64,000 bases of DNA from Woeseiaceae bacterium (GTDB taxonomy: Bacteria; Pseudomonadota; Gammaproteobacteria; Steroidobacterales; Woeseiaceae): the NCBI GenBank assembly GCA_013042375.1, contig JABDQH010000028.1:1-64000 (forward strand), in the 5' to 3' direction. The position numbers and the translations under genes are program-made. Within the stretch, counting starts at the first letter, position 1, and the number at the start of each line of letters is the position of its first letter. Of this stretch, positions 1 to 9,179 are shown piece after piece. The notes beneath the pieces were generated by a model. The model saw nothing but the letters and a program-made list of their open reading frames with translations. It was not told the origin of the DNA and ran no database searches.

Positions 1-59
1 TACAGGCGATTTCGCCGTTCAGTAGTTTTTCGACTATCTCAATTCACGGAGACGAAGAG

Positions 60-485
60 ATGAAGAAACAGCAAGGTTTTACACTTATCGAACTCATGAT
101 CGTTGTTGCGATCATCGGCATCCTGGCGGCCATCGCTATTCCTGCTTACCAGGACTACACGATCCGCGCACAGGTTTCTGAAGGTCTGAACCTCGCCGGT
201 GGCGCCAAGGCCGCTGTGTCGGAGTTCCGTATGGACCGCGGCGAATGGCCGACGGACAACACGGCTGCCGGTATCGCCACGACGGCTACGGACATCAATG
301 GCAAGTACGTCACGGGCGTTGCGGTAGCTCAGGGCGTAATCACGGTCACCTACGGTAACGATGCGCACGCCGACATCGAAGACGACACGCTCGAGATGTC
401 GCCTGTCGCACAGACTGGTTCGGTCGTGTGGACCTGCCAGAGTGACGACCTCGCTGACAAGCACCTGCCGGCCGCTTGCCGCTAA
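60..485 (+). CDS. pilA: Type IVa major pilin (prepilin)
   Basis: [38 protein letters not shown]: class III prepilin peptide (G|FTLIE) and hydrophobic helix; two C-terminal Cys; followed by pilin 2 and pilBCD. Confidence 0.95.
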   Translation: MKKQQGFTLIELMIVVAIIGILAAIAIPAYQDYTIRAQVSEGLNLAGGAKAAVSEFRMDRGEWPTDNTAAGIATTATDINGKYVTGVAVAQGVITVTYGNDAHADIEDDTLEMSPVAQTGSVVWTCQSDDLADKHLPAACR

Positions 486-525
486 GCGATGCAATCTAGA
501 GCTTTTCGCTTTAGAGCAGAAATCG

Positions 526-555
526 AAAAGCCCCGGTTCACCGGGGCTTTTTTTT
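526..555 (+). terminator. Rho-independent terminator after pilA
   Basis: aaaagccccgg-ttca-ccggggctttttttt: 11-bp perfect stem followed by a T-run. Confidence 0.92.
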
Positions 556-683
556 GAAGCGGGCTATTCTATCCCCGTGGCCAACGTGATCCGCGTCACA
601 CCAATGAAACGGGCTGTGACCGCGGACAGGGAATAAGCGCCGAGTTGAGATAGACTTGAGATCCGCAGCGAGAGACGGACCAC

Positions 684-1181
684 ATGAACAAGAAGCAGAC
701 GGGATTCACACTCATCGAGCTCATGATCGTCGTCGCGATCATCGGCATCCTGGCCTCGCTGGCCGTCTCCGCCTACCAGACTTACACGGTGCGCGCCCAG
801 GTGGCAGAAGGCATCAACATGGCGGTCGGGGCCAAAGCGCCAATCATCGATGCCTACAACATGACCGGCGAGCCGCCCGCGGGACGCGAAGAGGCGGGAA
901 TGTCGCCCGACGCGACCGACACGACCGGGAAGTTCGTCTCGAAGGTCGAAATCGTCAACGGCCGCGTCGACGTGACCTACGGTAACGACGCGCATTCCGA
1001 GATCTTCGACCAGACGGTATCGTTTACCCCCTACATGTCCGAAGGCGGCAGTTTCATCTGGCGCTGCGGCAATGCGCCGGTCCCGGGCGATTCCACGCTG
1101 ATGGAAGGAGGCGGCATAGAGGCCGCTCACCAGGCTCCGACGGTGGACAATCGCTACCTGCCATCGTCCTGCCGCGACTAG
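684..1181 (+). CDS. Second type IVa pilin-like protein
   Basis: [39 protein letters not shown]: class III prepilin signal; paralogous to the upstream pilin. Confidence 0.92.
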   Translation: MNKKQTGFTLIELMIVVAIIGILASLAVSAYQTYTVRAQVAEGINMAVGAKAPIIDAYNMTGEPPAGREEAGMSPDATDTTGKFVSKVEIVNGRVDVTYGNDAHSEIFDQTVSFTPYMSEGGSFIWRCGNAPVPGDSTLMEGGGIEAAHQAPTVDNRYLPSSCRD

Positions 1182-1349
1182 CCAGGAACGCCCCGTTAGC
1201 TCGCAGAATATCGGCGCGCAAAGCCAGATTTTCGCGTTTGACTTAATCGAATTCGATAACTGTGAACCCCCGCACAAAATCCAGTTGAATCGGACACTTG
1301 GATCAGTGAGACTGTAACGCTCACGTATCTTCGACCCCTTAGGAATCGC

Positions 1350-3074
<1,725 letters not shown>

Positions 3075-3110
3075 CTAAATCAGGATATTACGGACCAGCG
3101 GACCTAGAAG

Positions 3111-4331
3111 ATGGCTCAGACAGCAGTGGTAAGCAACACGCCGTTCCTTTGGGAAGGAACCGACCGCAACGGCAAGAAGGTCAAGGGCAAGAGCGTTGCC
3201 AACGACGAAGCGGCAGTACGCGCGGATCTCAGGCGCCAGGGTGTCGTGCCTACGCGCATCCGCAAACAGCGCAAGAGCATGTTCGCCGCGGGCGGCAAGA
3301 TTGCGACGGGCGACATCGCCATTTTCAGTCGTCAGCTGGCCACGATGCTGGCGGCAGGCATCCCGCTCGTACAGGCCTTCGAGATCGTCGGCAACGGCCA
3401 TGAGAACGCGGCCATGCAAAAACTGATTCTCGGCATCAAGGGCGACGTAGAGGGCGGCACGTCCCTCGCCGAGGCTCTGGCCAAGCAGCCGCTGTATTTC
3501 GACGACCTGTTCGTCAACCTCGTCGAGGCGGGCGAGCAGGCCGGTGCGCTCGAGGCCCTGCTCGACAAGGTCGCCACGTACAAGGAAAAGACCGAAGCGC
3601 TGAAGAAGAAGATCAAGAAAGCACTGACGTATCCCGCCGCGGTATTGGTCGTCGCTTTCGTCGTTACAACGATTCTGTTGATCTTTGTCATTCCGTCGTT
3701 CGAGGACCTGTTCCAGGGCTTCGGCGCGGACCTGCCGACGTTTACGCGCATGGTCATCGACCTGTCGAGTTTCGTCCGCACCCAGGGCGCGATAATTGCC
3801 ATCCTGATTGGTGCCGCGATCGGCTCTTTCTTCTACTTCAAGAAGCGCTCGCGCGCCTTTCGCCACTTCCTCGACCGCCTGACGCTCAAGATCCCGGTGA
3901 TCGGCACGATCATGATGAAAGCGTCGATCGCGCGCTACGCACGCACGCTCTCGACGATGTTCGCGGCCGGCGTACCGCTCGTCGAGGCCATGGACTCTGT
4001 CGCGGGTGCCACGGGCAACATCATCTATGAGCAAGGCGTCCTGCAGATTCGCGACGAAGTCGCAACCGGTCAGCGCCTGCAGCAAGCCATGGAGAACACC
4101 GACCTGTTTCCCAACATGGTTATCCAGATGATCGCGGTTGGCGAGGAATCGGGCTCGCTCGACGAGATGTCGGCCAAGGTCGCGGACTTCTACGAAGAGG
4201 AAGTCGACAACGCGGTCGACAACCTGTCGAGCCTGCTGGAACCGATGATCATGGCGATACTCGGCGTCCTGGTCGGCGGTCTCGTCGTCGCCATGTACCT
4301 GCCGATCTTCAAACTCGGCACGGTCGTCTAA
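3111..4331 (+). CDS. pilC: Type IV pilus inner membrane platform protein PilC
   Basis: Two T2SSF domains (FSRQLATMLAAGIPLVQAFEIVG; YARTLSTMFAAGVPLVEAMDSVAGATGN). Confidence 0.97.
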   Translation: MAQTAVVSNTPFLWEGTDRNGKKVKGKSVANDEAAVRADLRRQGVVPTRIRKQRKSMFAAGGKIATGDIAIFSRQLATMLAAGIPLVQAFEIVGNGHENAAMQKLILGIKGDVEGGTSLAEALAKQPLYFDDLFVNLVEAGEQAGALEALLDKVATYKEKTEALKKKIKKALTYPAAVLVVAFVVTTILLIFVIPSFEDLFQGFGADLPTFTRMVIDLSSFVRTQGAIIAILIGAAIGSFFYFKKRSRAFRHFLDRLTLKIPVIGTIMMKASIARYARTLSTMFAAGVPLVEAMDSVAGATGNIIYEQGVLQIRDEVATGQRLQQAMENTDLFPNMVIQMIAVGEESGSLDEMSAKVADFYEEEVDNAVDNLSSLLEPMIMAILGVLVGGLVVAMYLPIFKLGTVV

Positions 4332-4353
4332 GGCTTGCAGAATTGCAAAACGG

Positions 4354-4387
4354 CGGCGTTCGGAGGACACTCCGAACGCCGTTTTTG
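4354..4387 (+). terminator. Rho-independent terminator after pilC
   Basis: cggcgttcggag-gaca-ctccgaacgccg followed by ttttt: 12-bp perfect stem. Confidence 0.93.
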
Positions 4388-4421
4388 TTAACGCCGCCGG
4401 CGCTCCGCACGGAGATAATCG

Positions 4422-5309
4422 ATGCACGAGTTGTTCGCCGAATCCACGATCCTGTTTGTCGCCGTCGTGTTCGCCTTTTGCCTCGTCATCGGCAGCTTCC
4501 TGAACGTCGTCATTCATCGCCTGCCGCTGATGATGGAGCGGGAGTGGCGAGAACAATGCGAGGAACTCGCGCATCACGCGAGCGAACGCGACATGCCCGA
4601 AGGACGGTTCGACCTGATCGCGCCGCGTTCGCGCTGCCCGTCCTGCGGCGCGACGATCAAGGCGTGGCAGAACATCCCCGTCGTCAGCTACCTGTTGCTG
4701 GGCGGCAAGTGCGGCAACTGCGGCGAGTCCATCTCGGCCCGTTACCCGCTCATCGAAGTTGCCACCGCACTGCTTGCGGCGGCGTGCGCCTGGCGTTTCG
4801 GTTTCGGCCTGGAGGCCGTGATGGCGATCGTCCTGACCATCGCGCTGGTACCGATCGCCATGATCGACGCGGAAACGCAGCTGATCCCCGATTCGATCGT
4901 GCTGCCGCTGCTGTGGGTCGGCCTCGCGATGAGTCTTTTTCACCCTGTGGACGGTGCGTCGACGCTGTTTATCGCCCCGCGGGACGCCATCGTCGGCGCC
5001 ATGGCCGGCTACCTGAGCCTCTGGTCGGTTTACCAGCTGTTCAAGCTCGTCACGGGTAAGGAAGGCATGGGATACGGCGACTTCAAGCTGCTTGCCGCGC
5101 TCGGTGCCTGGCTGGGATGGCAGCAGCTGCACCTGATCGTGCTGCTGTCAGCCGTCGTCGGTGCGATCGTCGGCCTGTCGCTCATGGCGTTCCGCCACCA
5201 CGACCGCAGCGTGCCGATCCCCTTCGGACCCTACCTTGCTGCGGCCGGTTGGGTCACGATGATGTGGGGCGACGCAATCCAGAAAGCCTACCTCGACAAG
5301 TTCCTCTAG
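4422..5309 (+). CDS. pilD: Prepilin peptidase / N-methyltransferase PilD
   Basis: Two CxxC pairs (CPSC, CGNC), IGSFLNVVIHRLP, aspartyl motif GYGDFKLLAALGAWLG. Confidence 0.96.
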   Translation: MHELFAESTILFVAVVFAFCLVIGSFLNVVIHRLPLMMEREWREQCEELAHHASERDMPEGRFDLIAPRSRCPSCGATIKAWQNIPVVSYLLLGGKCGNCGESISARYPLIEVATALLAAACAWRFGFGLEAVMAIVLTIALVPIAMIDAETQLIPDSIVLPLLWVGLAMSLFHPVDGASTLFIAPRDAIVGAMAGYLSLWSVYQLFKLVTGKEGMGYGDFKLLAALGAWLGWQQLHLIVLLSAVVGAIVGLSLMAFRHHDRSVPIPFGPYLAAAGWVTMMWGDAIQKAYLDKFL

Positions 5310-5962
5310 TGGGCCGCGACAGGTCCAGGGCGCCGCTGCGTGTCGGCCTGACCGGCGGCATCGCCAGCGGCAAGTCGACGGTTGCGGAGATGTTCGCAAC
5401 GCTCGGCGTACCCGTTATCGACACCGACGTCATCGCGCGCGAGGTCGTCGAGCCGGGCCGGCCCGCGCTCGAGGAAATCCGGGAGCGGTTTGGTGAACAC
5501 ATGATCGATACGCACGGCCGCCTCGACCGGGCAGCCATGCGCAGTGCCGTTTTCTCCGACGACGAGGCGCGCCGGGATCTCGAAGCCATTCTGCATCCGC
5601 GCATCGGCGCGGAGACCCGGCGCCAGGCCGCAGCGGCAGGCGGCGAGTACCAGCTGATCGTCGTACCGCTGCTGGTCGATTCGGCGCTCCGGGAGTTCGT
5701 CGACCGCGTACTCGTCGTCGACTGCGACGAACAGACTCAGCTGGAGCGACTGCTGGAGCGCGACGCCGAGTCGCTCGCACAGGCGCGGCGCATACTTGCC
5801 GCCCAGGCCGGCCGGCAGGAGCGCCTCGACATCGCCGACGACGTCATTGTCAACAGCGGCACCCTCGAGGAAACACGCAACCAGGTCAGGGTGCTTGCGG
5901 ACCGTTACTCGAGCCTTGCTGCGCTTCGATCTCGGCGCGCACGGTCGCCTGGAACTCCCTGA
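5309..5962 (+). CDS. coaE: Dephospho-CoA kinase
   Basis: VGLTGGIASGKSTVAEMFATLGVPVIDTD P-loop. The likely start is the in-frame GTG at 5309, overlapping the pilD stop; the listed ORF is 5' over-extended. Confidence 0.92.
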   Translation: MGRDRSRAPLRVGLTGGIASGKSTVAEMFATLGVPVIDTDVIAREVVEPGRPALEEIRERFGEHMIDTHGRLDRAAMRSAVFSDDEARRDLEAILHPRIGAETRRQAAAAGGEYQLIVVPLLVDSALREFVDRVLVVDCDEQTQLERLLERDAESLAQARRILAAQAGRQERLDIADDVIVNSGTLEETRNQVRVLADRYSSLAALRSRRARSPGTP

Positions 5963-7865
5963 TATCCGCCTCGTTTGCGCGCCGGCCAATCAGCGTCGTG
6001 TTGTTTTCGGTATCGAGCTGCGTCAGGGCAACCTCGGACAGGTACAGGGCCTGCTCGGGATGGCCGGTCGTCGCCAGCAACGCCGCCATCGCCATCGCGT
6101 AGCTCGCCCCGGGGCGGGCGGCCAGCGAATCCTCGAACGCAGCCATCGCCTGCTCGATGTCACCGAGATACAGCTGCACGTAGCCGATCAGGAACTTGAT
6201 GTGCGTGTACTCGATCGACGTCTGTTGGGCGTTCTGCGGCACGTCGAGCATGCGCGTAAACATCGGCAGGACCGTTTGCAGGCCGACCTCGGGGCAGTTG
6301 CCCTGCACGACGGACTTCGCGAACAGGTTGTAAAGCTTCAAAAGCCGGGAATCGAAGACCTTGGTCGAGACGATATCCGAGACTCGCTCCACTTCCGTCG
6401 CATCGAGCTGGCCGAGGTCACATTGCGCAGTCAGCTTGTTGATGCGCAACAGGGGTTTCTCGGCGGGAATGGCTGCGATCGCCTCGTCGAAAACGCGGAA
6501 TGCCTCATCCGGCTGGCCGGCTGCGAGCAGCAGCAGCGCGTATTGCGACTGGGCCCGGGCCGAGGTCGGCGCTTTCATCGCGGACGCCTGCACGATGCCC
6601 GCGGGCGTCTGCCAGATCGTCGCCGAGTACCGGGTGAACCCGCCCAGCATCGCCAACACGGCGAGCGAGAGAAGCGCGAATACGCGCCGATCGAGGCGCG
6701 ACCACAGGGCCGCCGCCAGCGGCAGGAACAACAACGCCGCGGCCAGGTAATTGCGATGCTCGAAGTACAGCTCGAGATTGATAACCGTCGATTCCAGCAG
6801 GTGGTTCGCGTAGAAGAACAGGATCGCCAGGCTCACCAGCGGCCACCTGGCGCGTAAACGGAACCCGGCAAACAGCAGGGCCGCGTGCACCAGGATGCTC
6901 GCCAGCGTCGTTGCCGGCGTCAGCAATCCGGTCGACTTGATCACGTGGTCCTGGTACACGCCCGTCGTGTACAGCTTGGGTATGAACCAGTTCTGCAGGT
7001 AGTCGATGAGGATGCGCGGTTGCGTTAGCAGTCGTTCATAAATCGAGAAATCACGCGGCGGCATCGCCTCGAAGAAGTTAGGGCGGAAGAAGCGCTCGCC
7101 GAGATAGGCGGCGATCACGCCCAGCGGCAGCCACACGAAGACTGCAGCCCAGCGCCGGTCGAGCGCACCGAATCCTGCGCCCTTGCGGGCAAATATCGTC
7201 AGCTCGATGACGCCGACCAGCACGGGCAGGAGGATGCCATTCTCCTTCGAGATCATGGCCAGGAAGGTGAACAGCGGCAATACCAGGGTCATCTGCACGT
7301 AGGCGCGCCGCGGGTCACGCAGCAGCAACATGCGTGCCTGCACCCACGCGAGTATGCCCGCCAGCATGAACAACGTGGCGAGCTGCGCCATCCGCTGCAC
7401 GGGGTACAGGGTCGTCGAGACGAGGAACGGGTGCAGCAGCCACGCGGCGGCACAGAGTAGCGAAATGCCGCGCATGGCACTGCGTTCGTAGCCCAGCGCC
7501 TCGAGAAACTTCGCGATCACCAGGCCGAGCAGGACACCATTCGCCAGGTGAATGACCAGGTTGGTTCGTTTGAACGGATACGGGTCGGTCGGCCAGTTGT
7601 TGCCGTCGATGAGAAAACTCAGCAGGGACAGGGGTCGACCCGTGGGGCCCGACGCTCCGCTGAAGACGAAGGCCCTGAACGTCTCCCAGTTGCGGACGCC
7701 GTCGAAATCGCCGAGCCGGGCGATACTGCTGAAATCGTCGAGTACGAAGGGTCCATGGAGCCCTGGCAGGTAGACGATGATCGTGACGGCAAATAGTAAG
7801 AGCCAGCCGCCGAGATAAAGCAGCCATTTGCCGCGGTCGTCAGCCGTTGAACGTTCACTGGGCAT
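5886..7865 (-). CDS. Multi-TM GT-C-like protein with C-terminal TPR repeats (candidate pilin/protein glycosyltransferase)
   Basis: Many TM helices; early extracytoplasmic-loop motif PFVLDDFSSI typical of GT-C/TMTC-like proteins; C-terminal TPR-like repeats; adjacent to the pilABCD block. Confidence 0.7.
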   Translation of the reverse strand: MPSERSTADDRGKWLLYLGGWLLLFAVTIIVYLPGLHGPFVLDDFSSIARLGDFDGVRNWETFRAFVFSGASGPTGRPLSLLSFLIDGNNWPTDPYPFKRTNLVIHLANGVLLGLVIAKFLEALGYERSAMRGISLLCAAAWLLHPFLVSTTLYPVQRMAQLATLFMLAGILAWVQARMLLLRDPRRAYVQMTLVLPLFTFLAMISKENGILLPVLVGVIELTIFARKGAGFGALDRRWAAVFVWLPLGVIAAYLGERFFRPNFFEAMPPRDFSIYERLLTQPRILIDYLQNWFIPKLYTTGVYQDHVIKSTGLLTPATTLASILVHAALLFAGFRLRARWPLVSLAILFFYANHLLESTVINLELYFEHRNYLAAALLFLPLAAALWSRLDRRVFALLSLAVLAMLGGFTRYSATIWQTPAGIVQASAMKAPTSARAQSQYALLLLAAGQPDEAFRVFDEAIAAIPAEKPLLRINKLTAQCDLGQLDATEVERVSDIVSTKVFDSRLLKLYNLFAKSVVQGNCPEVGLQTVLPMFTRMLDVPQNAQQTSIEYTHIKFLIGYVQLYLGDIEQAMAAFEDSLAARPGASYAMAMAALLATTGHPEQALYLSEVALTQLDTENNTTLIGRRANEADIREFQATVRAEIEAQQGSSNGPQAP

Positions 7866-7958
7866 AGATATCCGGAAATGGGAAAACGCTGCCGAATTCT
7901 ATCCTGTTGATATGCCGGTTGCTGTGCGGCCGATAACATATTTGCCACGAGGGAGGTC

Positions 7959-8777
7959 GTGTCGCAGAATAGCCGCATGGCCAAACCTGCCAGCGATATC
8001 GCGCCACAAACGGCTGCCGCCCAGATGGAGTACGAGCAGCCGTTATCCGAGCGCATGCGGACGTTTCTTCGTCTCGAGTTCCTCTACCAGCAGATGCTTT
8101 ATAACGGCGAGTTGGAGACGGACTGGTCGACGCGTGCGACGATAGCGACCCTGCTCGATATCCTGGCCATCCTGTCGCGCGGCGACGTTCGCAGCGACGT
8201 GCACAAGGAACTCGACCACCAGCTCGGGATTCTGCAGCAGTTCCACAGCCAGCCCGGCGTCGATACCGGCCGCCTCGATACGCTGATTCACAACCTGTCC
8301 GCAAGCCGCGAGGAACTGGGCAGCATCGGCACCGCCTTCCTGCAGCCGCTCAAGGACTCGGAGTTTCTGAGTTCCATCAAGCACCGCAGCTCGATCCCCG
8401 GCGGTACCTGCGAGTTCGACCTGCCAGTCTACAGTCACTGGCTCAGGCAGCCCTACGAACGGCGCTGCCGAGACCTCGAACAGTGGGTCGCGGCTGTGCG
8501 TCCGGTCTGCGACGCCGTCACCGAGTTGCTCTGGCTAATTCGCGAGAGTGCGGAACCGGTGGACAAGACGGCGATCAACGGCATGTACCAGCACAGCATG
8601 CAGAAGGACGCGAAATGCCGGCTGCTGCGCGTCAGCCTCGACGGCGACGGCACGCTGTTTCCCGAGATCAGTGGCAGTCAGCATCGTTTCACAGTCCGCT
8701 TCCTCGAATGGTCGAGCGTCGAGCGACGTGCCGTGCAGACCGGCCACGACGTCCCCTTCCGACTATCGATCTGCTAG
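7959..8777 (+). CDS. zapD: Cell division protein ZapD (true start may be further downstream, near the ATG of MEYEQPLSERMRTF)
   Basis: MEYEQPLSERMRTFLRLEFLYQQ and overall ZapD/DUF1342 pattern; downstream of coaE as in many gammaproteobacteria. Confidence 0.9.
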   Translation: MSQNSRMAKPASDIAPQTAAAQMEYEQPLSERMRTFLRLEFLYQQMLYNGELETDWSTRATIATLLDILAILSRGDVRSDVHKELDHQLGILQQFHSQPGVDTGRLDTLIHNLSASREELGSIGTAFLQPLKDSEFLSSIKHRSSIPGGTCEFDLPVYSHWLRQPYERRCRDLEQWVAAVRPVCDAVTELLWLIRESAEPVDKTAINGMYQHSMQKDAKCRLLRVSLDGDGTLFPEISGSQHRFTVRFLEWSSVERRAVQTGHDVPFRLSIC

Positions 8778-9166
8778 TGATGCTGCCGCAATGCCTCGAC
8801 GACGGGGACGTCGGCCGGCAGCAGCTCGTCGGCATCGAGTTGCTCACGGGGGACCCAGCGTAATTCCTGGCCCTCGCGGCCGACCGGCTCGCTCAACCAG
8901 TCAATGACGATAAAGAACTCGATCGTCACGACGCGATCGTCGTACTCATGCCGGAGGTTCATGAACGACGCGCAGGTCGTTACCTCGATACCCAGCTCTT
9001 CGGCCAGCTCGCGTGACAACGCCTGGACGGGCGTCTCATCATCTCCTATCTTGCCGCCCGGAAATTCCCACAGGCCGTGGAATGGGCCACCGCCCAGGCG
9101 CTCGGCAATCAACACGCGTCCACGGGTATCGCACAGGATTCCCGCGGCGACATGAAAATGATCCAT
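8774..9166 (-). CDS. mutT: Nudix hydrolase, MutT family
   Basis: Nudix box GGKIGDDETPVQALSRELAEELGI. Confidence 0.9.
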   Translation of the reverse strand: MDHFHVAAGILCDTRGRVLIAERLGGGPFHGLWEFPGGKIGDDETPVQALSRELAEELGIEVTTCASFMNLRHEYDDRVVTIEFFIVIDWLSEPVGREGQELRWVPREQLDADELLPADVPVVEALRQHH

Positions 9167-9179
9167 CGACCTCGGTGTC

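Noticed and set aside
556-683. Sigma-54 (-24/-12) promoter for the pilin genes
   Set aside because: No TGGCAC-N5-TTGC-like match upstream of the second pilin; the upstream region of the first pilin is truncated by the window.
1246-1257. 12-bp palindrome atcgaattcgat upstream of pilB as a regulator site
   Set aside because: Short palindrome with no second copy in the window and no convincing promoter spacing; insufficient support.
3075-5132. 685-aa minus-strand ORF opposite pilC/pilD
   Set aside because: Shadow ORF in GC-rich coding DNA; low-complexity R/D/H-rich composition and antisense to clear pilC and pilD.
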